From the NCBI GenBank assembly GCA_016713135.1, contig JADJPR010000004.1:186001-250000 (forward strand): 64,000 nucleotides of DNA. Direction: 5' to 3'. This document shows, piece by piece, positions 47,561 to 55,637 of the stretch. The position numbers were made by a program, and so were the translations under genes. Below the pieces are notes generated by a model. It did not search any database. It had not been told where the DNA came from and was given only the letters and a program-made list of their open reading frames with translations. How positions within the stretch are numbered: the stretch's first letter is position 1; every line of letters starts with the position of its first letter. Origin of the DNA: Rhodanobacteraceae bacterium (lineage in GTDB: Bacteria > Pseudomonadota > Gammaproteobacteria > Xanthomonadales > SZUA-5).

Positions 47561-48415
47561 ATGTTCGAGCGTTTCTCCCGCAGTTGGGCCTTGATCAAGG
47601 CGAGTGCATCGGTGCTGCAGAAGGACAAGGAACTGCTGGTGTTCCCTGCGGTGTCTTCGGTGGCGGCGATCATCGTGGCGGCGAGCTTCCTGGCGCCGCT
47701 GTTCCTGATGATCCAGGGGAATCCAGACGCCTTCGAGTCGAAGGAACTCTCGCCGGTCTGGTATGTGTGGGCCTTCGCCTTCTACATGACCCAGTACTTC
47801 GTGATCTTCTTTTTCAACACCGCACTGGTGGGCGCGGCGTCGATCCGCCTCGAAGGCGGTGACCCGACGGTGGCCGACGGCCTGCGGATCGCCTGGTCCA
47901 AGGTCGGCACCATACTCGGCTATGCAGCGATCGCGGCGACCGTCGGCATGATTCTGCGTGCCATCGAAGAACGCGCCGGCTGGATCGGCAAGTGGGTGGC
48001 CGGCCTGCTCGGCGCGGCCTGGACGGTGGTGACCTTCATGGTCGTGCCGATCCTGGTGCACCGCGACATCGGCCCGATGGATGCGGTCAAGGAGAGCGCC
48101 AAGCTGCTCAAGGAAACCTGGGGCGAGAACCTGATCGGGCAGGGCGGGGTCGGGCTGATCTTCGGGCTGATCCAGTTCGGCCTGTGGGCGCTGGTCGGCT
48201 TTCTCGCGGTCGCGATGGTCGCGACCAAGAGCGTAGGCCTGGTGGTGACCGTGATCGTGCTCGGCTTCCTTGCCTCGCTGATCCTGGCGCTGCTGCAGTC
48301 GGCGCTGGCCGGGATCTACTCGGCCGCGCTCTACCGCTATGCCGTCGGACACGTCAATGCGCCTGAGTTTTCCGGTGAGTTGCTGCAGCGCGCGTTTTCG
48401 GTGAAAGGGCGCTGA
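47561..48415 (+). CDS. DUF6159-like polytopic membrane protein
   Basis: A 284-residue membrane protein beginning MFERFSRSWALIKASASVLQ, then about six hydrophobic helices (e.g. WYVWAFAFYMTQYFVIFFFN and SVGLVVTVIVLGFLASLILA). The N-terminal FxRSWxL.K.S..VL pattern is typical of DUF6159 proteins, whose function is unknown. AGGAG lies 7 bases before the ATG at 47561. The next gene (K+-channel-like) begins 14 bases downstream on the same strand, so they may be cotranscribed. Confidence 0.8.
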   Translation: MFERFSRSWALIKASASVLQKDKELLVFPAVSSVAAIIVAASFLAPLFLMIQGNPDAFESKELSPVWYVWAFAFYMTQYFVIFFFNTALVGAASIRLEGGDPTVADGLRIAWSKVGTILGYAAIAATVGMILRAIEERAGWIGKWVAGLLGAAWTVVTFMVVPILVHRDIGPMDAVKESAKLLKETWGENLIGQGGVGLIFGLIQFGLWALVGFLAVAMVATKSVGLVVTVIVLGFLASLILALLQSALAGIYSAALYRYAVGHVNAPEFSGELLQRAFSVKGR

Positions 48416-48429
48416 GCGTCCTGCCGAGC

Positions 48430-48954
48430 TTGCGCTGGAGTCCGGTCGCAGCGAGCGGGCTGCTCGCGGCGACGCCAGCCTTGTCCGCTGTCCCGGTCTC
48501 CACGCTGGAGGCGACGGCAGCCGTGGTGGCGATCACCCTGGTCGTGATCCTGTTGTGCGTGCTGCTGCAATACGAAGGCCTGATGCTGCTGCAGCGCAAC
48601 CTCGGCCATGCGCACCTCGGCCCACGCCGTTTGCGCGTGCTGTTCGGCATCGTCGGCGTGCTGGCGATGCACGCGACAGAAATCCTGCTGTTCGCCTGCG
48701 GTTACGCGGTCGCCGACTACATACCCGCCGCTGGCAGCATTGGCGGCATCGGCGAGCACGGCCACATTCGATTGCTCGATGTCTGGTACTTCTCCGCGAT
48801 CACCTACACCACGGTGGGCTACGGCGACCTCGCGCCCGTCGGCGCGCTGCGCTTCATGGCCGCCGCCGAATCGCTCGCCGGCTTCGTGCTGGTCAGCTGG
48901 TCGGCGTCCTTCACTTACCTCGCGATGGAGCGGTTCTGGGGGCAGAGGCGGTGA
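48430..48954 (+). CDS. Two-helix potassium-channel-like membrane protein
   Basis: A 174-residue protein with about four hydrophobic segments. The last pair brackets a pore loop, WYFSAITYTTVGYGDLAPVG, which contains the K+ selectivity filter TVGYGD. No nucleotide-binding or RCK domain is attached. It starts at a TTG at 48430, as no ATG or GTG stands before the first helix; this start is uncertain. It probably lies in the same transcript as the preceding DUF6159-like gene. Confidence 0.8.
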   Translation: MRWSPVAASGLLAATPALSAVPVSTLEATAAVVAITLVVILLCVLLQYEGLMLLQRNLGHAHLGPRRLRVLFGIVGVLAMHATEILLFACGYAVADYIPAAGSIGGIGEHGHIRLLDVWYFSAITYTTVGYGDLAPVGALRFMAAAESLAGFVLVSWSASFTYLAMERFWGQRR

Positions 48955-48960
48955 GGCGCA

Positions 48961-49068
48961 GTTGTGGGTTGTGGGTTGTGAGTTGTGGGCGGCAACAGCG
49001 GCTTCCGGCGGGTTCTGGCCAAACGCTTTTGACTGGCTGCCCACAACCCAGAACCCACAACCCACAAC
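48961..49068. repeat. Inverted array of GTGGGTT units between the channel gene and the exporter permease
   Basis: The left arm of four units (48961-48990) faces an inverted right arm (49039-49068) around a 48-base spacer. It lies in a convergent gap, and the same unit builds the array at 62311-62559. Confidence 0.88.
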
Positions 49069-49098
49069 CGGCAATCCAGAGCCCGAAACCCGGAACCT

Positions 49099-49887
49099 CT
49101 ACTGCTTCAACCGGTACCCTGTCCTGAATATCCACCACACCACGCCCAGGCACACGGCGAGGAAGCCGGCTGTCGCCGCCAGGCTCAGGCCCACGGCGAC
49201 GTCCGCGGTTCCGTAGAAGGCCCAGCGGAAGCCGCTGACGAGGTAGACGATCGGGTTGGCCAGCGCGATGGTTTGCCAGATGCCGGGCAGCATGTTGATC
49301 GAGTAGAAGGCGCCGCCGAGGAAGGTCAACGGGGTGATCACCAGCATCGGGATCACCTGCAACTGCTCCCAGCTCTGCGCCCAGATGCCGATGATGAATC
49401 CGAACAGGCAGAAGGTCAGCGCGGTCAGCACCAGGAAGCCGAACATCCAAACCGGATGCTTCACTTGCAGGGTGACGAACAGGCTGGCGGTGAGCAGGAT
49501 CACCAGGCCCAGGATGATCGACTTGGTCGCTGCGGCGCCGACGTATCCGCAGATGATCTCGAAGGGCGACACCGGGGCCGACAGGAGCTCGTAGCTGGTC
49601 CCGGTCCAGCGCGGGAAGTAGATGCCGAAGGCGGCGTTGTTGATGCTCTCGGTCAGCACCGACAGCATGATCAGGCCGGGTACGATGAAGGCGCCGTAGC
49701 TCACGCCGTCGATCTCGCCCATGCGCCCGCCGATGGCCGCACCGAACACCACGAAGTACAGCGAGGTGGTGATCACCGGCGTCAGCAGGCTCTGGCCGAC
49801 GGTGCGCATGAAGCGCGCCATCTCGAAGCGGTAGATCGCCCACACCGCACGCGCGTTGAATGCCGGTACCGCCGGGTGCGCGCTCAT
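49099..49887 (-). CDS. ABC-2 type exporter permease (YadH-like)
   Basis: A 262-residue, six-helix permease. Starts MSAHPAVPAFNARAVWAIYR, with the ABC-2 signature GFRWAFYGTADVAVGLSLA near the C-terminus and PLTFLGGAFYSINMLPGIWQ in the middle, as in YadH/NodJ-type exporters. The start overlaps the ATPase stop by 4 bases. The substrate is unknown; the family includes polysaccharide and drug exporters. Confidence 0.9.
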   Translation of the reverse strand: MSAHPAVPAFNARAVWAIYRFEMARFMRTVGQSLLTPVITTSLYFVVFGAAIGGRMGEIDGVSYGAFIVPGLIMLSVLTESINNAAFGIYFPRWTGTSYELLSAPVSPFEIICGYVGAAATKSIILGLVILLTASLFVTLQVKHPVWMFGFLVLTALTFCLFGFIIGIWAQSWEQLQVIPMLVITPLTFLGGAFYSINMLPGIWQTIALANPIVYLVSGFRWAFYGTADVAVGLSLAATAGFLAVCLGVVWWIFRTGYRLKQ

Positions 49888-50819
49888 GCGGCTGCTCCCT
49901 GCTTGCCGGTCAGGCTGACGAAGATGTCCTCCAGCGAACTCTGCTCGGTGTTGAGGTCGCGAAAGCCGATGCCGAGTTCGTGCAGTCGCCGCAGCAGTCC
50001 GGGGATGCCGTTCTCCTCGGCGCGGATGTCGAAGCGGTATTCGATCAGGTGGCCGTCGTCCTTCAGTTGCAGCTGCCACGAGGCCAGTTCGGCGGGCAGC
50101 GCCGCGAGCGGATCCTGCAACTGCAGGGTCAGGGTCTTGCTGCCGAGCTTGGCCATCAGGCGCGATTTCTCCTCGACGAGGATCAGCTCGCCCTTGTTGA
50201 TCACGCCGATGCGATCGGCCATCTCCTCGGCTTCCTCGATGTAATGCGTGGTCAGGATGATGGTCACGCCATCGTCGCGCAGCGAGCGCACCAGCGCCCA
50301 CATGTCGCGCCGGAGCTCCACATCCACTCCGGCGGTGGGCTCGTCGAGGAACAGCAGGCGCGGCTCGTGCGCCAGCGCCTTGGCGATCATCACGCGCCGC
50401 TTCATGCCGCCGGACAGCGTCTGGATCCGATCCTTGCGCTTGTCCCACAGGGTCAGCCCGCGCAGCAGGCGCTCGACCAGCACCGGATCCGGCGCGCGCC
50501 CGAACAGGCCGCGGCTGAAATTCATCGCCGCCTGCGGCGTCTCGAACATCTCGGTGGCCAGCTCTTGCGGCACCAGGCCGATCAGCGCGCGCGCCGCACG
50601 GTAGTCGCGCACGATGTCATGCCCGGCCACCCGCACGCTGCCACCGCTGGCGCGGAGCAATCCGCAGACCAGCCCGATCAGGGTGGTCTTGCCCGCGCCA
50701 TTCGGTCCCAGCAGGGCGAAGATCTCGCCCTCGCGGATGGTCAGCGATGTCGGCTTGAGCGCCTGCAGGCCCGAGGCGTAGGTCTTGCTGAGGTTGTCGA
50801 GTTCGAGGATGGGCGGCAT
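49884..50819 (-). CDS. ABC exporter ATP-binding protein (YadG-like)
   Basis: A 311-residue ATPase: Walker A GPNGAGKTT, Q-loop VPQELATEMFETPQAAMNF, signature LSGGMKRRVMIAKAL, Walker B LLFLDEPTAGVDVELR and switch TTHYIEEAEEMAD, then a C-terminal regulatory domain. It pairs with the overlapping permease gene. The ATG at 50819 begins the family sequence (MPPILELDNLSKTYASGLQA). Upstream is a repeat-filled 408-base gap. Confidence 0.93.
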   Translation of the reverse strand: MPPILELDNLSKTYASGLQALKPTSLTIREGEIFALLGPNGAGKTTLIGLVCGLLRASGGSVRVAGHDIVRDYRAARALIGLVPQELATEMFETPQAAMNFSRGLFGRAPDPVLVERLLRGLTLWDKRKDRIQTLSGGMKRRVMIAKALAHEPRLLFLDEPTAGVDVELRRDMWALVRSLRDDGVTIILTTHYIEEAEEMADRIGVINKGELILVEEKSRLMAKLGSKTLTLQLQDPLAALPAELASWQLQLKDDGHLIEYRFDIRAEENGIPGLLRRLHELGIGFRDLNTEQSSLEDIFVSLTGKQGAAA

Positions 50820-50837
50820 GGAGGCGTTGTGTGGGCC

Positions 50838-50910
50838 GAGTTTGGTTGTTGGTTGTTGGTTCTTGGTTGTTGGCAGCGAGGCTCGCACGCCGGGAATCTG
50901 TGGAGCCGAC
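50838..50910. repeat. Single-arm GTTGTTG array with shared flank modules
   Basis: Tandem GTTGTTG-type units (50842-50875) are followed by GGCAGCGAGGCTCGCACGCC (50874-50893) and then TGTGGAGCCGACTCC (~50899-50913). The same module order, with GTGGGTT units, occurs inverted at 62440-62559. The gap 50820-51227 holds only this repeat, the array at 50957-51076 and the REP-like segment at 51187-51232. Confidence 0.7.
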
Positions 50911-50956
50911 TCCGTCGGCGATCTTTCCCTGCGGAATGAATATGAAAGACATTTTT

Positions 50957-51127
50957 CCGCAAAGGACGCAAAGGACGCAAAGTAGAGCCAAATCGTTTGC
51001 CGGATATGCGGGGCATGGGGATGCTGCGCAACCCAAGACGCTCTTGCCTTCTTTGCGTCCTTTGCGTCCTTTGCGGACAATAAAGCAGGCACGCGTATGC
51101 GACAGTTCGATGCGCGAACAAGCGCAC
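50957..51127. repeat. Inverted array of GGACGCAAA units plus the GTTCGATGCGCGAA module
   Basis: Perfect 26-base arms (50957-50982 and 51051-51076) flank a 68-base spacer. Beyond the right arm, GTTCGATGCGCGAACAAGCG begins near 51105, the module that also closes both element copies at 3514-3905. Confidence 0.88.
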
Positions 51128-51186
51128 AAGTCGGGGCGACCAGGGACGCACTGGTCCTGAGCTGGTCGGTCAGCAGCTGCCGCATT

Positions 51187-51232
51187 GCGGCAAGTGCCCG
51201 GGGAACGCGCCGGGCGCGTACCCCGGGCTACC
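51187..51232. repeat. REP-like CGCGTACCCCGGGCTAC segment overlapping the psuG stop
   Basis: GGCAAGTGCCCGGGGAACGC and CGCGTACCCCGGGCTAC form one copy of a family also seen at 56931-57017 and, partly, near 26341-26370. The CTA at 51228-51230 inside it is the TAG stop codon of psuG on the minus strand. Confidence 0.65.
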
Positions 51233-52133
51233 TGGCGAGTTCGCGGGCGATCGCCGCGGCCAGGCGCGCGTTGTTCTTCACCAGGGCGATGTTGGCCGCG
51301 AGCGATCGTCCCTGGGTCAGCTCGAAGATGCGTGCGAGCAGGAACGGCGTCACGGCCTTGGCGGCGATGCCCTGCGCCTGCACCTCGGCGAGTGCACGGG
51401 CGATCACCGGGTCGATCTCCTGGCGCGGGATCTCGGCCCCGGCCGGGATCGGGTTGGCGACCAGTTGGCCGCCGGCCAGGCCCAAAGTGCGACGCATGCG
51501 GTGGGCCGCGGCAATCTCCGCCGGGGAGTCCATCCGCAGCGGGGCGCGCAGTCCGGAGTCGCGCGACCAGAACGCGGGGAAGGCGTCCTGGCCGACCGCG
51601 ATCACCGGCACGCCGAGCGTTTCCAGCACTTCCAGGGTCTTGGGCAAGTCGAGGATCGCCTTGGCGCCGGCGGCGACCACCGTGACCGGTGTTGTCGCAA
51701 GTTCCTGCAGATCGGCCGAGATGTCGAAGCTGGTCTCGGCGCCACGGTGCACCCCGCCGATGCCGCCGGTGGCGAACACGCCGATGCCGGCCAGGTGGGC
51801 GCAGATCATGGTCGCGGCCACCGTGGTCGCGCCGGTGCGTCGCTGCGCGAGGCAGGCGGCAAGATCGGCGCGCGAGAGCTTCATCACGCCCTGCGCCTGC
51901 GCCAGGCGGTCGAGCTGCGCGCCGTCCAGTCCCACCTGGATCTGCCCGTCCATCACCGCGATGGTGGCCGGCGTGGCGCCGGCTGCGCGTACCTCGGCCT
52001 CGACGCCGAGCGCAGTGTCACGGTTCTGCGGCCACGGCATGCCATGCGTGATGATGGTGGATTCGAGCGCCACCAGCGGCGCGCCGGCGTCGCGCGCGGC
52101 GCGGACCTCGGGCGAGTAGTGCAGCGGGATCAT
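51228..52133 (-). CDS. psuG: Pseudouridine-5'-phosphate glycosidase
   Basis: A 301-residue enzyme cleaving pseudouridine 5'-phosphate to uracil and ribose 5-phosphate. Family motifs are intact: VALESTIITHGMPWPQN with the catalytic-site Glu, GVMKLSRADL and AGAKAILDLPKTLEVLETLG with the two lysines, and GGIGGVHRGAE. The start overlaps the kinase gene stop by 4 bases, forming a psuK-psuG operon as in other bacteria that salvage pseudouridine from RNA turnover. The stop codon is supplied by a REP-like repeat. Confidence 0.95.
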   Translation of the reverse strand: MIPLHYSPEVRAARDAGAPLVALESTIITHGMPWPQNRDTALGVEAEVRAAGATPATIAVMDGQIQVGLDGAQLDRLAQAQGVMKLSRADLAACLAQRRTGATTVAATMICAHLAGIGVFATGGIGGVHRGAETSFDISADLQELATTPVTVVAAGAKAILDLPKTLEVLETLGVPVIAVGQDAFPAFWSRDSGLRAPLRMDSPAEIAAAHRMRRTLGLAGGQLVANPIPAGAEIPRQEIDPVIARALAEVQAQGIAAKAVTPFLLARIFELTQGRSLAANIALVKNNARLAAAIARELAR

Positions 52134-53062
52134 GCGGGGAGTTCTCCGGAGACGTGGCGCGCGGCGGCCTGCAGCGCGGCGGCCAGCGCGGCCTCGCGCC
52201 CGGCGCCGCGGCGCTCGGCCACCCAGTGGGCGGCCATGAAGGTATCGCCGGCGCCGGTGACGCGCGTCTGCAGCACCGGCGGCGGCACCTGGTGGATCAC
52301 GCCGTCGGCGGCGCCGCAGGCCGCGGCGCGCGGACCGTCGGTGACCAGCACCCGGTGCGCGCCGCGTTCGATCAGCGCCGCCGCGGCGGCGGGTGCGTCC
52401 TCGAAGCGGTCCTGGCACAGGATGCCGGCCTCTTCCAGGTTCAGGTAGAGCGTGGTGCGCGGACGGCGCAGCAAGGGCAGCAGGCGCTCGGCCTTGCCGG
52501 GGCTGGCCGGGGCGACCCGCAAATCGGCCAAGGCGAACAGCGGCGAATGCGCGATCTGCGCCAGCAGCGCCTCGGTCAGGTTGCCGTCGAGTGCCACCGG
52601 CCCCGCCCAGGGCGCGTCGAAGCTGCCGAGGCGGCCGTCGCCCAGCGGCTTCAGGATCCGTTCGCCCGCAGCTTCCAGCGAATAGGCATCCGCCACCGCC
52701 GCGACCAGGCCATTGGCGGCCTCGATCGCGAGGTAGCGATCCGTCGGCAGGTCCTGCGAGCGGTAGACATGGCTGCAATCGAGACCCATGCGCTGCGCCA
52801 CGGCGACCAGTTCCTCGCCTTCCTCGTCGCGGCCTACCGCCGACAGCAGCGCCGGGCGCAACCCGAAGCGCGCCAGCGTCATCGCGATGTTCATCGCCAC
52901 GCCGCCCGGCCGGCGCGTGATCCGCCCCGGCACATCGGCGCCCGGTGCCATGTGCATGTGCGCACGGCCGATGATGTCCCACAGGACCGAGCCGATGCAG
53001 AGGATGTCGGGCTGCAGGCCGACCGTTGCGGATATTCCGTTGGAAACGTGCAGGCTGTTCAT
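52130..53062 (-). CDS. psuK: PfkB-family kinase, probable pseudouridine kinase
   Basis: A 310-residue ribokinase-like protein: LCIGSVLWDIIGRA near the N-terminus, the sugar-binding GRITRRPGGVAMNIAMTLAR and the C-terminal signature TRVTGAGDTFMAAHW with the catalytic Asp. The PfkB fold alone does not fix the substrate; coupling to psuG (4-base overlap) makes pseudouridine the likely one. The ATG at 53062 is chosen because everything upstream in frame is the GGACGCAAA repeat. Confidence 0.88.
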   Translation of the reverse strand: MNSLHVSNGISATVGLQPDILCIGSVLWDIIGRAHMHMAPGADVPGRITRRPGGVAMNIAMTLARFGLRPALLSAVGRDEEGEELVAVAQRMGLDCSHVYRSQDLPTDRYLAIEAANGLVAAVADAYSLEAAGERILKPLGDGRLGSFDAPWAGPVALDGNLTEALLAQIAHSPLFALADLRVAPASPGKAERLLPLLRRPRTTLYLNLEEAGILCQDRFEDAPAAAAALIERGAHRVLVTDGPRAAACGAADGVIHQVPPPVLQTRVTGAGDTFMAAHWVAERRGAGREAALAAALQAAARHVSGELPA

Positions 53063-53064
53063 CA

Positions 53065-53223
53065 GTCCGCAAAGGACGCAAAGGACGCAAAGGAAGGCGT
53101 CTGGGCCAGCGAATCCAGGGACTCCAGCAATAGCGCTGGGATAAGCAACTGCAGCGGCAACGGTCCCAGCGGCTTGCTCCGCATTTCTTCGCGTCCTTTG
53201 CGTCCTTTGCGTCCTTTGCGGAC
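53065..53223. repeat. Inverted array of GGACGCAAA units upstream of psuK
   Basis: Perfect 30-base arms (53065-53094 and 53194-53223, three units each) flank a ~99-base spacer. The array lies immediately before the psuK start, between it and the HD-GYP gene, so it is probably transcribed into the psuK leader or the HD-GYP trailer. Confidence 0.9.
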
Positions 53224-53234
53224 AGAAATGCAGT

Positions 53235-54854
53235 TCACTCTTGCGCCTCACTCGCGCTCAGGAAAGCCGCCAGCTCCGCGCTGACGCCCGGGACGCGGTG
53301 CCAGTCGATCGTGTCGATCTGCTTCGGATCGAGAAAGCGCTGGGCATACCTGAGGTACACGCGCTCGCGCAGGAACACGTCGAACAGGTCCGGGTCGATG
53401 TGGTTGCCGAGCTTCATGTTGCCGAGGATGTGGATCGATTCCGACAGCGTCTTGGCGCTCTTGTAGGGCCGGTCCGGCGCGGTCAGCGCCTCGAATACGT
53501 CGGCGATGCCCATGACCCGCGCCTGCACGCTCATCTGCTCGCGTTTCAGGCCGCGCGGATAACCCTTGCCATCCATCCGTTCGTGGTGGCCGCCAGCGTA
53601 CTCGGGCACATTGCGCAAATGCGGCGGCCAGGGCAGCGCCTCGAGCATGCGGATGGTCATGACGATGTGGTTGTTGATCACCTCGCGCTCGGCGGCGTTC
53701 AGCGTGCCGCGGCGGATCGAGAGATTCATCGCCTCCTCGTCGCTGAGCAGCGTGCGTGGACTGCCGTCGAGATCGTTCCAGGCTTGGCTGGCGATGCGCT
53801 GCACCTGGGCGATGTCGCCATCGCTCATGAACTCGCCGCCGATGTTGGCGCGGCGCAGAAAGGCGCGGTCGGCCGCAAGTTGCCGGGTCCGCTCCGCCAG
53901 CGTCGCGGCGTCGATCTCACCCTTCAGGTGCGCGATCTGGTTGTCGCGCAGCAGGATCTCGATCCGCGTATCGACCAGATGGATGCGGTCGAACAGGGTC
54001 TCCAGCTTGGTCGCCTTGTCGACCACGTGGACCGGCGTGGTGATCTTGCCGCAATCGTGCAGCAGGCCGGCGATCTTCAGCTCGTAGCGATCCGCCTCGC
54101 TCATCGTGAAGTCCGCCAGCGGACCTTCCTCGATGCTCACTGCAGCCTCGGCCAGCATCATCGTCAGTTCGGGCACGCGTTCGCAGTGGCCGCCGGTGTA
54201 GGGCGATTTCTCGTCGAGCGCGGTGTTGATCAGCTTGATCAGGGATTCGAACAACTCGGCCATCTGCTCCAGCAGACAACGGTTGTTGAGCGCGATGGAC
54301 GCCTGCGAGGCGAGCGACTCGACCAGTTCCTGGTCGGCGTCGGTGAAGGCGCGCACGCCCGGATCCGGTCCGCCGGCATTGATCAGTTGCAGCACGCCGA
54401 TCACTTCGCCGACATGATCCTTCATCGGCACCGTGAGGAAGGACTGCGAGCGATAGCCGGTGCGCGCGTCGAACGCACGCGTGCCGGAAAAGTCGAAGCC
54501 GGGCTCGCTGTAGGCGTCGAGCACATTGACCGTGTTGCCGGTCAGCGCCGCATGCGCCACCACCAACGAATGGTTGGGGTTGCCGTCCGCGTGATGCAGG
54601 GGAATCTCCGGCAGGTCCACCGGTTCGCCCGCGCTGCCGCCCTTGTACAGCCCGAGCGAGAGGTTGCGCAGCAGGTCGAAGGCGAGGCGATTCTCGCGGA
54701 TGCGGTAGAAGGTCACGCCATCGGCCTGGGTGAAAGCGCGCGCGGCCTCGGCGATGCGCTCCATCAGGTGGTCGAAATCGCGCACCGAGGACAGTGCCTG
54801 GCCGATCTCGTTCAGCGTCTCGAGGCGGATGCGGATCTCGTGATCGTTGGCCAT
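53235..54854 (-). CDS. GAF and HD-GYP domain protein, probable c-di-GMP phosphodiesterase
   Basis: A 539-residue cytoplasmic protein. The N-terminal GAF domain (~20-190: YRSQSFLTVPMKDHVGEVIG, VLQLINAGG) probably senses a small molecule. The C-terminal HD-GYP domain has its metal-binding HD in LKIAGLLHDCGKITTPVHV, then, after an ~120-residue insertion usual for this subgroup, HHERMDGKGYPRGL and the C-terminal VMGIADVFEALTAPDRPYK. Active-site residues look intact, so hydrolysis of c-di-GMP is expected. It has no membrane segment. It is followed by psuK across the repeat. Confidence 0.9.
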   Translation of the reverse strand: MANDHEIRIRLETLNEIGQALSSVRDFDHLMERIAEAARAFTQADGVTFYRIRENRLAFDLLRNLSLGLYKGGSAGEPVDLPEIPLHHADGNPNHSLVVAHAALTGNTVNVLDAYSEPGFDFSGTRAFDARTGYRSQSFLTVPMKDHVGEVIGVLQLINAGGPDPGVRAFTDADQELVESLASQASIALNNRCLLEQMAELFESLIKLINTALDEKSPYTGGHCERVPELTMMLAEAAVSIEEGPLADFTMSEADRYELKIAGLLHDCGKITTPVHVVDKATKLETLFDRIHLVDTRIEILLRDNQIAHLKGEIDAATLAERTRQLAADRAFLRRANIGGEFMSDGDIAQVQRIASQAWNDLDGSPRTLLSDEEAMNLSIRRGTLNAAEREVINNHIVMTIRMLEALPWPPHLRNVPEYAGGHHERMDGKGYPRGLKREQMSVQARVMGIADVFEALTAPDRPYKSAKTLSESIHILGNMKLGNHIDPDLFDVFLRERVYLRYAQRFLDPKQIDTIDWHRVPGVSAELAAFLSASEAQE

Positions 54855-54891
54855 GCCAGTCCTTCCCGGACGGCCATGCGGTCCGGTCAGC

Positions 54892-55637
54892 CTAGGCTAC
54901 CGCAACCTCCCCGCGCAGCGCCGTGACGACGGCGCGTTCGAAGGCACCCGGATCGGCATGCCGCCATTGGCCGAGTTCCTTGCTCCCCCAGCGATGACGG
55001 ATGCGGCCCTCGTGCAGCAGCGCGGCATCGGTCAGCAGGGTCGGCGCGATTTCCAGGCCGTGGGTGGCCAGCAGCACCCCGCAACCGCGCTCGCAGCGTT
55101 CGATCAGTTCCAGCTTGAGTTCGTGGCTGGAGATCGGGTCGAGGCCGTTCATGACCTCATCGAGCACCAGCAGCGGCGGATCGCCGAGCAGGCCGATCAG
55201 GATTGCGAACTTCTGCCGGGTGCCGAGCGAGCAGGCTTCGATGCGCTGGTCCAGCCAGCGACTGGCGCCGAGGCGTTCGCACAGCACCAGGTACTCGCGG
55301 GGGGCTCCGCCAGCCCGCGCGCGGCGGCGGTGACCGCCAGCGCCTGGCGCCCGGTCAAGGCGGCGGGCAGTCGCGCCGGGTCCGGCGCGAATCCGAACCG
55401 GGTACGCGCCGCAAGTGGGTCGGTGGAGATATCGACGCCATCGATGCGGACGCGCCCGGAGGTGGTCGGCAGCAGCCCGACGATGGCGCGGATCAGGCTG
55501 GTCTTGCCCGAGCCATTCGGACCGACCAGCCCGAGCAACTGGCCGTGGGAGATCGAGAGGTCCACGCCCTGCAGCACGTGCGTCGTGCCAAAGGCCAGCT
55601 GCAGCGATGCGATTTCGAGCAGGACATCCGCGGTCAT
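54892..55637 (-). pseudogene. ABC transporter ATP-binding protein interrupted by a 1-base frameshift
   Basis: The front part (from ATG 55637) has LLEIASLQLAFGTTHVLQGV and Walker A GPNGSGKTS. The family sequence continues only in another frame from about 55305 down to 54892: LVLCERLGASRWLDQRIEAC, signature-like CSLGTRQKFAILIGLL, Walker B LLVLDEVMNGLDPISS and switch ATHGLEIA. The break lies at a run of six C (minus strand) near 55300-55310; a seventh C would restore RGLAEPPREYLVLCERL. It is either a real inactivating deletion or a homopolymer sequencing error. It overlaps the permease stop by 4 bases. Confidence 0.8.

Noticed and set aside
48961..49068. A CRISPR array, because of short repeated units
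   Set aside because: Units are 7-9 bases in direct tandem with no spacers between them, arranged as two inverted blocks; there are no cas genes anywhere in the window.
53063..53251. A longer psuK beginning inside the GGACGCAAA array
   Set aside because: The added residues are repeat-encoded (RTQRTQRTRR, LCVLCVLCG) and PfkB proteins start at the ATG at 53062; unlike ureF and sufD, a good internal start exists.
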